Shown piece by piece: positions 49,361 to 58,854 of a stretch of 64,000 nt of DNA. A program made the translations under genes and the position numbers. Source of the stretch: Rhodococcus sp. KBS0724 (GTDB taxonomy: Bacteria > Actinomycetota > Actinomycetes > Mycobacteriales > Mycobacteriaceae); the NCBI RefSeq assembly GCF_005938745.2, contig NZ_VCBX02000001.1, positions 1,957,001-2,021,000 of the forward strand, written 5' to 3'. Each line of letters opens with the position of its first letter. Position 1 is the stretch's first letter. The notes beneath the pieces are model-generated. The model had not been told where the DNA came from, did no database searches, and was given only the letters and a program-made list of their open reading frames with translations.

Positions 49361-50284
49361 CTATTGATCGAACTCGATCACCACTTTGCCCGCGCTGTGC
49401 CCACTCTCCACACCGGCAAGGGCGGAGCCGGCCTGCTCGAAGGAAAAACACTGCCCGACGGCCGGGTCGAGGGAACCGTCTGCCACCAACTCGGCGACCG
49501 CGGAGAACACTGCGGTGGTGCGTCGACGCTCGACTCCGCTGCCGCCGAGTGCGGTGGCAGCAACGGGATCGGCGACGCTGATGAGCGGGGCGCCCGGTCG
49601 CCGCAGCGCAGCACCTTGTTGCAGAGTCTCGCCGCCGACCAGGTCGAAGACGCCGTCAACGCCGCTGGGCGCTAGGGCGGCAACGGCGTTTGCCCACAGA
49701 TCACCCGAGTCCACCCACAGCGATCCGGTTGCCTCGACGGCCGCCTGCTTGGATTCGCTGGCGACGCCGAGCACGGTGATACCGCGCGCCCGGGCCAAGG
49801 CGAGAGTGCTCGTTCCGACTCCGCCGCCCGCGCCGAGCACCAGCAGGGTGGCTCCGGCTGCTAGGCCCAGATCATGCAGCGCGTCGTACGCGGTTCCGCA
49901 CGCGACGGGTATCACGGCGGCGTCGGCCCAGGAGACGCTGCTCGGTTTGTGTGCGGCCTGTGATGCATTGAGCACGGTCGCTTCGGTGTAGCCGCCGAAT
50001 CCTGTTGCCGTGGAGCCGAACACCTCGTCGCCGACCTCGAACTCCGTGACCCGTGGTCCGACGGCCGTGACCACGCCCGACACTTCGCGGCCGAGTACCG
50101 CCGGCAGTGTCACCGGCACAGTGTCCTTTCGTGTTCCCGCGCGGACCTTCCAATCGGCCGGATTGACTCCGGCGGCGCGGACGGACACCACTATCTGCCC
50201 GGCGCCCGGTGGCGGTAGGGACACGTCGAAGAACGATTGGGTCGCCGGACCGCCGTACTCGGTGAAACCGTATGCCAAGACCAT
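49361..50284 (-). CDS. Zinc-free NADP-dependent quinone oxidoreductase-like protein
   Basis: A 307-residue medium-chain reductase without zinc cysteines. The substrate domain has GVNPADWKVRAG and GREVSGVVTAVGPRV, the nucleotide loop LLVLGAGGGVGTSTLALARA is near residue 150, and ESGHSAGKVVIEFDQ closes the protein. Such enzymes reduce quinones or enones with NADPH. It starts divergently from the SNF2 helicase gene and is 14 bp from the HNH gene start, with which it may share a transcript. Confidence 0.85.
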   Translation of the reverse strand: MVLAYGFTEYGGPATQSFFDVSLPPPGAGQIVVSVRAAGVNPADWKVRAGTRKDTVPVTLPAVLGREVSGVVTAVGPRVTEFEVGDEVFGSTATGFGGYTEATVLNASQAAHKPSSVSWADAAVIPVACGTAYDALHDLGLAAGATLLVLGAGGGVGTSTLALARARGITVLGVASESKQAAVEATGSLWVDSGDLWANAVAALAPSGVDGVFDLVGGETLQQGAALRRPGAPLISVADPVAATALGGSGVERRRTTAVFSAVAELVADGSLDPAVGQCFSFEQAGSALAGVESGHSAGKVVIEFDQ

Positions 50285-50324
50285 GACAACAGCCTATGTC
50301 GGTAGCACCTGATTGGATGGTCGG

Positions 50325-53141
50325 ATGCTACATGGACTCTGGTCACCGGGATCGGGGCTCAAACTCTGGGTAGACGGACACGAGGGCGCCGGGGTCGACG
50401 ATCCCCGCGACCCGGTCAGTGCTGTCCTACACCGAAAATTCCGGCATCGCGTGAGTATCGCGATGCCGTCCGTGCCGGGTGGCCCACTGCAGAGTGAATA
50501 CGCTGCGGTGGCGCTGGCACCGGGCGACGCCGTTGACCTGCTACTTCGGATCAAACCTGCAGATGGCCGGGTTGCCGGCGACCTGCACTATCTTGTCCAC
50601 GTTGTCCGGGGGATCGAGCGGTGGGTGCGGGCCGGCCGGGTTGTTCCAGAACTGGGCCGAGCGGAGGGCAGTTGGTGGCCGCGCTGGCGACTGTTGATCG
50701 ACGAGCGTCAGCGCGCGTGGCTGGGCGAGTTGGTTGTTGCGATGCCTCCCGTGCAGCGCGCGGTGGGATCACCCCGAGCCGTCCTGGACGACGTAGTTCT
50801 CGAACTGACCGATTCGGTTGTTCGCCGAGTGCTGGGCGAGTCGGTCGACATTCCCACGACCGGGCTGTGGGCGGCATTGGTGCGCGGCGAGCAGTTCGAC
50901 AATGCGGAATTGCGAGTTGCGTCGTCTCTGACGGAGTGGCGCGGCACTCTCACTGCTGACGAACCCGATTTGGTTCTGCGGTTGATCGAACCGGAACTGA
51001 GCGAAGATGCTGATGTCGATGCAGAAGCGCTGTGGCGACTGCAGGTATGCCTTCGGGCGGAAGGTGAAGCCCCCGAACGTATCCGGCTGCACCGTGCCGA
51101 TGCCGCGCGCCTGCAAGTAGGTAGCCGAAAACTCGAGGAAGCCATCGCGGCCTACCCGCGCTTTCGGGATGTGCCCCGCGACGACGACAGCTTGGATCTC
51201 CTGCTGCCGACCCCTGTCGTGATGGATCTGGTCGGTCATGGCGCTATCGCGTTGCAGGAGAAAGGGATCACGCTCCTGCTGCCTCGGGCGTGGAGCGTCG
51301 TGTCGCCGTCGTTGCGCGTGAAAGTCACCTCGGCGTCCTCGCCGATCGTTGCGGAGAATCGCACGGTCGGTCTCGATCAGTTGGTGGAATACGACTGGGA
51401 GTTGGCGCTCGGAGACAAAGTGCTCACGCCGGAGGAAATGGGCCGACTGGTCGACGCGAAATCGGACCTTGTGCGTTTGCGCGGTGAGTGGGTCCAAGCC
51501 GATCGGGAGGTGCTCGCGCGCGCTGCTCGCTTTGTCGGCGAGCGCCACGCCAGCGGCGACCGGGCCATCATCGAACTGATCAAGGACCTGATCGCGGACG
51601 ACCTCAAAGACCTGCCCGTCGAAGAGGTGACGGCAACGGGGTGGGCGTCGGCGCTGCTGAACAATTCGGTGGAACCGGCAGAGGTTCCGGTTCCGGCAGA
51701 CGTCAATGCAGTGCTGCGGCCCTATCAGCGACGAGGGCTCAACTGGTTGGCGTACATGAGTGCTCTCGGGTTGGGGGCGGTGCTGGCGGACGACATGGGG
51801 TTGGGAAAGACGCTCCAACTGTTGGCGTTGCTCGCACACGAGAAGTCCACGACACCAACGCTGTTGGTGTGTCCGATGTCGGTGGTCGGCAACTGGCAAC
51901 GCGAGGCGGCGCGGTTTGTTCCGAGCCTGCGGGTGTACGTCCATCATGGTTCCGATCGAGCAACGGGTGCGGCATTGGAGGCCGCGGTTCGAAACAACGA
52001 CCTGGTCATCACGACCTACGCCTTGATGACGCGCGACGTTGCTGCCCTGAAGGATCTCGACTGGCGACGTGTTGTGCTCGACGAGGCGCAGCACATCAAG
52101 AATGCCAAGACGTCGCAGGCGCGCGCCGCTCGCAGCATTCCTGCGGCACATCGGGTCGCACTGACCGGAACTCCGGTGGAAAACCGATTGGACGAGCTGC
52201 GATCCATCCTCGATTTCGCCAACCGTGGTGTGCTCGGCTCGGAACAGATGTTCCGCAAACGCTTTGTCGTGCCGATCGAACGCGAGAAGGACGAACTTGC
52301 CGTCTCACGGCTCCGTGCCGTCACCTCGCCGTTTGTCCTGCGGCGCGTCAAGACCGATCCCGCTGTCATCTCCGATCTTCCGGAAAAACTCGAGATGACG
52401 GTTCGCGCAAATCTCAGCGAAGAGCAAGCAGCTCTGTATCGCGCAGTAGTCGACGACATGATGGCCCAGATCAAGGGCACGGAAGGGATGAAGCGCAAAG
52501 GCGCGGTGCTCTCTGCTCTCACCAAGCTCAAGCAGGTCTGCAACCATCCGGCACATTTTCTTCGTGACGGATCTGCGGTGATGCGTCGCGGTCAGCATCG
52601 TTCCGGCAAACTCGGTTTGATCGAAGATATCGTCGAATCGGTGACTGCCGAGGAAGAGAAAGTATTGCTGTTCACGCAGTTCCGCGAGTTCGGCGAACTG
52701 GTCGTGCCGTATCTCTCCGAGCGGTTCAGTACCGGGGTCCCGTTTCTTCACGGCGGCGTGTCGAAGGCCGGCCGTGACACCATGGTCGAGGAATTTCAGA
52801 GCGCCGGCGGACCGCCGATCATGGTGCTCTCGCTCAAAGCGGGCGGAACGGGACTGAATCTGACCGCCGCGAATCACGTTGTGCACATGGATCGGTGGTG
52901 GAATCCCGCGGTCGAGAATCAGGCTACCGACAGAGTGTTCCGCATCGGGCAGCATCGCAACGTCCAGGTCCGCAAGATGGTCTGTGTCGGGACATTGGAA
53001 GAACGGATCGACACGATGATCGACACGAAGAGTGAATTGGCCGAGCTGGCGGTCGGAACAGGAGAGAACTGGGTGACGGAGATGAGCGTCGAACAGCTCG
53101 GTGAGTTGCTCCGACTCGGTGACGATGCGGTGGGCGAATGA
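50325..53141 (+). CDS. SNF2-family DNA-dependent ATPase
   Basis: A 938-residue Swi2/Snf2 ATPase. The N-terminal 430 residues are the bacterial SNF2-associated region; then come motif I DDMGLGKTLQ (about residue 490), motif II VLDEAQHIKN, motif III ALTGTPVENRLDEL, and motifs IV-VI in the second lobe: VLLFTQFREF, MVLSLKAGGTGLNL and RWWNPAVENQATDRVFRIGQ. It translocates on double-stranded DNA and is expected to act in DNA repair or transcription recycling. ATG 50325 (MLHGLW) is preferred to a TTG at 50313. The stop overlaps the SWIM gene start by 4 bp. Confidence 0.9.
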   Translation: MLHGLWSPGSGLKLWVDGHEGAGVDDPRDPVSAVLHRKFRHRVSIAMPSVPGGPLQSEYAAVALAPGDAVDLLLRIKPADGRVAGDLHYLVHVVRGIERWVRAGRVVPELGRAEGSWWPRWRLLIDERQRAWLGELVVAMPPVQRAVGSPRAVLDDVVLELTDSVVRRVLGESVDIPTTGLWAALVRGEQFDNAELRVASSLTEWRGTLTADEPDLVLRLIEPELSEDADVDAEALWRLQVCLRAEGEAPERIRLHRADAARLQVGSRKLEEAIAAYPRFRDVPRDDDSLDLLLPTPVVMDLVGHGAIALQEKGITLLLPRAWSVVSPSLRVKVTSASSPIVAENRTVGLDQLVEYDWELALGDKVLTPEEMGRLVDAKSDLVRLRGEWVQADREVLARAARFVGERHASGDRAIIELIKDLIADDLKDLPVEEVTATGWASALLNNSVEPAEVPVPADVNAVLRPYQRRGLNWLAYMSALGLGAVLADDMGLGKTLQLLALLAHEKSTTPTLLVCPMSVVGNWQREAARFVPSLRVYVHHGSDRATGAALEAAVRNNDLVITTYALMTRDVAALKDLDWRRVVLDEAQHIKNAKTSQARAARSIPAAHRVALTGTPVENRLDELRSILDFANRGVLGSEQMFRKRFVVPIEREKDELAVSRLRAVTSPFVLRRVKTDPAVISDLPEKLEMTVRANLSEEQAALYRAVVDDMMAQIKGTEGMKRKGAVLSALTKLKQVCNHPAHFLRDGSAVMRRGQHRSGKLGLIEDIVESVTAEEEKVLLFTQFREFGELVVPYLSERFSTGVPFLHGGVSKAGRDTMVEEFQSAGGPPIMVLSLKAGGTGLNLTAANHVVHMDRWWNPAVENQATDRVFRIGQHRNVQVRKMVCVGTLEERIDTMIDTKSELAELAVGTGENWVTEMSVEQLGELLRLGDDAVGE

Positions 53142-53908
53142 GTCCGCGTCGTGGAGGTCCCGATTTCAGTGAATACACGGGCGCACGTAAGCGAGCGGCG
53201 CCGATCAAGTCGCGCCCCGCTTTCGGCCGGACGTTCTGGGGCAAGGCATTTGTCCGGGTCATCGAGCAGATCGGCGACAAGGGTCGTGTCTCACGAGGTC
53301 GAACCTTCGCTCGCACGGGCAAGGTCCTGCCGCTCGATATTCGGCCGGGACGGGTGACGGGTGAAGCATGGGGGACCCAACTCGAACCCTTCACTGCCAC
53401 TCTCTCGATCAGCACACTGGACAACACCGATATCGACGACATCATCACCAAACTCCGCAGGGTCCCTGGCTCATTGGCCTCGCTGGTCTCCGGGGTGGTG
53501 CCGGACATGCTCGCCGCGCAACTCCTGCCGGACGGGCCGGGCGCTTTCCAATTCGACTGCACCTGCCCCGACGACGGATGGCCGTGTAAACATGCTGCGG
53601 CCGTGGCCTTCCTGACCGCCGAGCGGATCGATACCGATCCGCTGCAGCTTCTGCTCCTCCGCGGGGTCGACCTAGGCGATGTGATCGGGGGAGTGGAAGA
53701 CGAGACCACTATCGCGGTCGACGTGGAAAGCTGGTTCGGGGACTCGTCTCTTCTCCCGGGATTGCCGCGAGTCGAATTCCGGGCTGCGATAGACGATCTG
53801 GACCTCAATGCCTTGCGGGCCTCGGTGGCTGCACTGGGATTGGATTTGGCACAGCAAAACGTCGCGCTCGCGGAACTGCGGGCAATTTACCGGCAATTGG
53901 ACTCCTGA
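53138..53908 (+). CDS. SWIM zinc-finger protein, partner of SNF2 ATPase
   Basis: A 256-residue protein with a SWIM zinc finger, C-x-C-xn-C-x-H, in FDCTCPDDGWPCKHAAAVAF (about residues 146-165). Its N-terminus is basic, with TFWGKAFVRVIEQIGDKGR, a pattern shared by bacterial SNF2-linked SWIM proteins. ATGA overlap with the SNF2 gene indicates equal expression and a physical or functional complex, probably helping DNA or protein recognition. The C-terminal 90 residues are unassigned. Confidence 0.85.
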   Translation: MSPRRGGPDFSEYTGARKRAAPIKSRPAFGRTFWGKAFVRVIEQIGDKGRVSRGRTFARTGKVLPLDIRPGRVTGEAWGTQLEPFTATLSISTLDNTDIDDIITKLRRVPGSLASLVSGVVPDMLAAQLLPDGPGAFQFDCTCPDDGWPCKHAAAVAFLTAERIDTDPLQLLLLRGVDLGDVIGGVEDETTIAVDVESWFGDSSLLPGLPRVEFRAAIDDLDLNALRASVAALGLDLAQQNVALAELRAIYRQLDS

Positions 53909-53953
53909 GCCCAACCACTAGGATCCCGGTGCCTGTTCCAGTATCGTGAAGTG

Positions 53954-53976
53954 GACAGGTCCGGTAGGGACCTGTC
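53954..53976. promoter_or_regulatory. Palindrome between SWIM and GntR genes
   Basis: GACAGGTCC (53954-53962), GGTAG spacer, GGACCTGTC (53968-53976). It could terminate the SNF2-SWIM operon or be an operator for the GntR gene that starts 43 nt later. A second smaller repeat, CTTTCA-CTTCA-TGAAAG (53988-54004), touches the ribosome binding site of the GntR gene. Confidence 0.5.
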
Positions 53977-54018
53977 GACGATAGATTCTTTCACTTCATG
54001 AAAGGGGCAGCCGCCGTG

Positions 54019-54768
54019 ATGCCCGTACATCTGCGCGACAGCGCTATACCCAAACACGAGCAACTGCGAAACATTCTGCTGCACAAGTGCACCCGCGAGT
54101 TGCAGCCGGGCGACTTGATGACCAGTGAGCGCAACCTGATGCAGGATTACGGCGTCAGCCGAATCACGGTCCGCGAGGCGATCGGTCAACTCGTCAACGA
54201 CGGCTATCTCGTGCGCGTGCGTGGCAAGGGAACCTTTGTCGCTCATCGTCAGGTTCAGTCCAAACTGCACCTGGCGTCGTTCACCGAGGAAATGCGAGCC
54301 CAGGGACACGTCCCCACCACTGTTGTCCTCGTCAACGAGGAAGACACCGTGCCGGACGCCACAGCGTCTGCGCTCGGAATGGAGCCGGGATCGGTGGGCT
54401 ACCACGTCAAACGCCTGCGCTTGGCCGACGGTGAACCGGTGAGCGTCGACGACGGTTGGTACAACCCGCAGCAATTGCCCGGGCTCACCGACCTCGACCT
54501 GACCGGTTCGATCTATCGTGCGACGGCCGACAAGTACGACAAGCCGATCGACCGCGCGGAACAGACCGTCAGTGCCGACGGCGCAACCATTGAGATCGCT
54601 ACTCTGCTCGGGACCAAGAAGGGCGCGCCGGTCCTGTACTTCGATCGAGTGTCCTTCAGTGAGGGCGCGCCGATCGAGCACACGTGCAGTTGGTACCGCT
54701 CCGATCGTTATCAACTGCAGATGGAAGTACAGGGAAACGAACGAGCAGGCACCCGCGTCGGGTCTTGA
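54019..54768 (+). CDS. nagR: GntR/HutC family regulator of GlcNAc use (DasR/NagR-like)
   Basis: A 249-residue regulator. Winged helix at residues 8-75 (LMQDYGVSRITVREAIGQLV, then YLVRVRGKGTFVAHR) and a UTRA effector domain from about 90 (HLASFTEEMRAQGHVPTTVV to YRSDRYQLQMEV) that in NagR/DasR proteins binds glucosamine- or GlcNAc-6-phosphate. It sits beside the whole GlcNAc PTS cluster, which supports the assignment. AAAGGGG lies 11 nt before ATG 54019; GTG 54016 and an earlier ATG 53998 are alternatives. Ends at a terminator shared with the EIIA gene. Confidence 0.85.
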   Translation: MPVHLRDSAIPKHEQLRNILLHKCTRELQPGDLMTSERNLMQDYGVSRITVREAIGQLVNDGYLVRVRGKGTFVAHRQVQSKLHLASFTEEMRAQGHVPTTVVLVNEEDTVPDATASALGMEPGSVGYHVKRLRLADGEPVSVDDGWYNPQQLPGLTDLDLTGSIYRATADKYDKPIDRAEQTVSADGATIEIATLLGTKKGAPVLYFDRVSFSEGAPIEHTCSWYRSDRYQLQMEVQGNERAGTRVGS

Positions 54769-54781
54769 ATCGCGAACAGCA

Positions 54782-54815
54782 GGCGGGCGCATCCTCTTTC
54801 GAGGGTGCGCCCGCC
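54782..54815. terminator. Bidirectional terminator between nagR and EIIA
   Basis: GGCGGGCGCATCCTC (54782-54796), loop TTTC, GAGGGTGCGCCCGCC (54801-54815); 15-bp stem with one wobble, and flanking AACAG/TTGTT that lengthens it. Lies between the convergent stops at 54768 and 54826. Confidence 0.88.
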
Positions 54816-54825
54816 TTGTTCGTGC

Positions 54826-55287
54826 TCAGGTAGACCAGTTGAACAGGGTGTCGCCGGTCTTCACTTCTTCTCCCACAGAAGGGGATTCGACCGTATCGGG
54901 TTTGGAGTCCATGACCACGACCGGGCAGATTGCCGAGTAACCGGTGGTGTCGATGAACGCCGGGTCGAAGCTGACGACAGGATCTCCGGCCGCGACGGTG
55001 TCACCCTCGGCCGCGATGAGTGTGAAGCCTTTGCCTTCGAGTTTGACGGTGTCGATACCGATGTGAACCAGTACGCCGGTGGCCTTCTCGCCGAAGATGA
55101 CAAATGCGTGGGGATGAAGTTTGAGGATCTTCCCGGCGATGGGCGCGACGACGGTGAGGTGGCCCTGGTCGCGGGCGGGTTCGAGAGCAACCCCTGATCC
55201 GACCATCTGCTGGGCAAAAACCGGATCGGGAACGTCGGCTAGTGCGCACACCCGGCCGGGAAGCGGAGCGAGGACGGAGACGGTCAC
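54826..55287 (-). CDS. PTS sugar-specific EIIA (Crr-type)
   Basis: A 153-residue phosphocarrier of the glucose/GlcNAc type. It has the beta-rich fold with VLAPLPGRVCALADVPDPVF, the first histidine in KLHPHAFVIF and the phosphorylated histidine in TGVLVHIGIDTVKLEG (about residue 80). It passes phosphate from HPr to EIIB. GTG 55287 overlaps the EIIB stop (GTGA), so EIIB and EIIA are one transcript running opposite to the EIIC-EI operon. Confidence 0.88.
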   Translation of the reverse strand: MTVSVLAPLPGRVCALADVPDPVFAQQMVGSGVALEPARDQGHLTVVAPIAGKILKLHPHAFVIFGEKATGVLVHIGIDTVKLEGKGFTLIAAEGDTVAAGDPVVSFDPAFIDTTGYSAICPVVVMDSKPDTVESPSVGEEVKTGDTLFNWST

Positions 55288-55514
55288 AGGATGTCCCCGA
55301 TGTCTTCGGCGAGGATGTCGGCCTCGGGTCCGACGATCACCTGGACGACGGATCCGGCTTTGAGCACGCCGTGCGCGCCGGCGGCTTTGAGAGCAGCTTC
55401 GTCGACCTTGGCGCCGTCCTTGACCTCGGTGCGCAGGCGGGTGATGCACGCTTCGATTTCGACGATGTTCCCGGCGCCGCCGAGGCCCTTGATGATTGCT
55501 TCCGCTTTCGACAT
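55284..55514 (-). CDS. PTS GlcNAc-type EIIB
   Basis: A 76-residue EIIB domain protein. The phosphorylated cysteine is in EIEACITRLRTEVKD (about residue 23), the hallmark CxTRLR of glucose-family EIIB. It begins with ATG 55514 (MSKAEAIIKGLGGAGNI). It phosphorylates the sugar carried through EIIC; here it is a free polypeptide, as with NagF of Streptomyces, rather than fused to EIIC. First gene of the EIIB-EIIA operon. Confidence 0.9.
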   Translation of the reverse strand: MSKAEAIIKGLGGAGNIVEIEACITRLRTEVKDGAKVDEAALKAAGAHGVLKAGSVVQVIVGPEADILAEDIGDIL

Positions 55515-55653
55515 TGCTGCTCCTGTGTGTGGTCGTAAATGCGTCGGTTCTTGTCGCTGGTGAAGCACTCTGGCTGATAGCGGGACGTGAGTCAACACGT
55601 AACTTAAATCACATTCCGGTCTTGACATCTGCGCTTCATCAGGCAAAACTACA

Positions 55654-55669
55654 ACTGGTTATGACCGGA
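55654..55669. promoter_or_regulatory. dre-like GntR (DasR) operator candidate
   Basis: ACTGGT-TATG-ACCGGA matches 10 of the 12 arm positions of the DasR-responsive element ACTGGT-N4-ACCAGT known from Streptomyces. It sits midway between the two divergent PTS operons, where one bound GntR regulator could control both. Confidence 0.5.
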
Positions 55670-55783
55670 CAGTACCCGTTAGCGGTGCAACGCCACAACA
55701 GTTTCGGCAAAACGAATTTTCGGCTCCTCGCGGTGGGCGAGGTGTCCACTTCACGTACCTCAACCAGCAGGCCGACCCGTTGC

Positions 55784-55813
55784 GGCCAAGCGAACAGAGG
55801 CCAAGCGAACAGA
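55784..55813 (+). repeat. 15-bp tandem duplication before EIIC gene
   Basis: GGCCAAGCGAACAGA occurs twice without gap (55784-55798, 55799-55813). The second copy ends in the AGAAGG ribosome binding site of the gene at 55825. Confidence 0.9.
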
Positions 55814-55824
55814 GAAGGTCAACG

Positions 55825-57168
<1,344 letters not shown>

Positions 57169-57171
57169 CGC

Positions 57172-58854
57172 ATGACGACGGCAACAATCACTCCGTTGAA
57201 CCAGATCAGCGCACTCGGAGTCAGCGCCGGGGTCGTCTGCGCGCCCTGGTTGAGTTTCGCAGTGCCCGAACGCACTTCGGCACACGACCCGGTTACCGGC
57301 GAGCCGGAGTCCGAACTGGCACGAATTCGAGCGGCGCTCGAGAGCGTCAGTGCGGAACTCCTGCGCCGCGCCGAATCCGTCGACGGTGTCTCCGCGGACA
57401 TCCTGACGACGTCGGCGGCGATGGTACGGGATCGGGCTATCGTCGGCGCAGCGCAGAAGAACCTCGAATCAGGTCTGCCGACAGCACATTCGGTGACGGT
57501 TGCCTTCGACGGATTCTGCGACAAGCTCGACGCGGTCGGCGGGTACATGGCCGAGCGGGCAACAGATCTGCGTGACCTCGCACAACGAGTGGTCGCAGTG
57601 CTGCGCGGCGAACCGATGCCGGGAATCCCCAACCCCGGTTACCCGTACATACTGGTGGCGCGGGATCTGGCTCCCGCCGATACGGCAACACTCGGCGACA
57701 CCGACGTGGTCGGACTACTCACCGCGGAGGGCGGACCAACCAGTCACACCGCCATCCTGGCCAAGTCGCTCGGCATTCCGGCCGTGGTCAACTGCGTGGA
57801 TACCGATCGGCTTGTCCCCGGTGCCGTTCTGATCCTCGACGGTTCGAGCGGGACGGTGACAATCGATCCGAGTCCCGAACTGTGCGCTCAGGTTGCCCGG
57901 GAAGCATCGTTGCAGGAAGCTCGCGCTGCGACTGCGAGCGGTCCCGGCCGCACCCGAGACGGGGTCGCCGTGCGCTTGGCGGCAAACATCGGGACCGTGG
58001 CCGATGCCGAACGTGCCGGCGACGCCGACTGTGAGGGTGTCGGCCTGTTCCGTACCGAGTTCTCGTATCTCGGTCGCCATGATGCGCCCTCCGTCGCGGA
58101 GCAGACTGCAACGTACAGAGCCGTTTTCGAGCACTTTGCCGGGCGCGCCGTGGTGGTGCGGACCCTCGATTCCGGTTCCGACAAACCTCTGCCGTTCCTG
58201 GATCTCGGGGTCGAGGAGAACCCGGCCCTCGGGATCCGGGGGCTCCGAGTAGCACATCTGTACCCCGACACCCTGGTAACCCAACTCGACGCCCTGGTTG
58301 CGGCGGCCGATGAAACCGGCGCGGATCTGCGCGTCATGGCACCGATGGTCGCGACAGCCGAGGAAGCTGCAGGCTTCGCTGAACTCGCCCGATCCCGCGG
58401 AGTTGGCAAGGTGGGCGCGATGATCGAGGTTCCGGCCGCGGCTCTGCGCGCCCGCGATCTCCTCGAACATCTGGATTTCCTGAGCATCGGAACCAACGAC
58501 CTGAGCCAGTACACCTGTGCGGTCGACCGGATGACCGGTAGCCTCGCGCACCTGCTCGACCCGTGGCAGCCGGCAGTCCTCGACCTGATCGCAATGGTCG
58601 GTCAGGCCGGAGCGGCCGCCGGCAAACCTGTTGGGGTGTGCGGGGAATCGGCGTCGGATCCGCTGTTGGCGCCCGTACTGGTGGGTCTCGGGGTGTCGAG
58701 TCTGTCGATGTCCGTCGCAGCGATCGGGGCCGTTCGCGCAGAGTTGGCGGCCCTCGATCTCGAGGTGTGCCTGCAGATGGCGTCGGCGGCCCGCAGTGCT
58801 CGTACCCCGAGCGCCGGCCGGGCAGCGGTCGCGCGCATAAGGGATTCGTCGTGA
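57172..58854 (+). CDS. ptsI: PTS enzyme I
   Basis: A 560-residue phosphoenolpyruvate-protein phosphotransferase. The phosphorylated histidine lies in EGGPTSHTAILAKSLGIPA (about residue 190), the PEP-binding GLFRTEFSYLGR near 300, ARTLDSGSDKPLP-like VVRTLDSGSDKPLPFLD near 335, and IGTNDLSQYTCAVDR near 440, with the active cysteine in GVCGESASDPL near 485. It starts the phosphate relay PEP to EI to HPr to EIIA. Encoded in the same operon as EIIC; HPr itself is not in the window. Confidence 0.92.
   Translation: MTTATITPLNQISALGVSAGVVCAPWLSFAVPERTSAHDPVTGEPESELARIRAALESVSAELLRRAESVDGVSADILTTSAAMVRDRAIVGAAQKNLESGLPTAHSVTVAFDGFCDKLDAVGGYMAERATDLRDLAQRVVAVLRGEPMPGIPNPGYPYILVARDLAPADTATLGDTDVVGLLTAEGGPTSHTAILAKSLGIPAVVNCVDTDRLVPGAVLILDGSSGTVTIDPSPELCAQVAREASLQEARAATASGPGRTRDGVAVRLAANIGTVADAERAGDADCEGVGLFRTEFSYLGRHDAPSVAEQTATYRAVFEHFAGRAVVVRTLDSGSDKPLPFLDLGVEENPALGIRGLRVAHLYPDTLVTQLDALVAAADETGADLRVMAPMVATAEEAAGFAELARSRGVGKVGAMIEVPAAALRARDLLEHLDFLSIGTNDLSQYTCAVDRMTGSLAHLLDPWQPAVLDLIAMVGQAGAAAGKPVGVCGESASDPLLAPVLVGLGVSSLSMSVAAIGAVRAELAALDLEVCLQMASAARSARTPSAGRAAVARIRDSS

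Larger units (their letters stand above)
55515..55824. promoter_or_regulatory. Divergent control region of the GlcNAc PTS genes
   Basis: This 310-nt region separates the EIIB-EIIA and EIIC-EI-nagAB operons. It has a dre-like site at 55654-55669, a TTGACA at 55622-55627 reading right (with no good -10), an AGTCAA at 55590-55595 that reads TTGACT on the minus strand, and a 15-bp tandem duplication at 55784-55813 next to the EIIC start. Confidence 0.5.

Noticed and set aside
55784..55813. CRISPR-like repeat
   Set aside because: Only two contiguous 15-bp copies without spacers; a simple tandem duplication.
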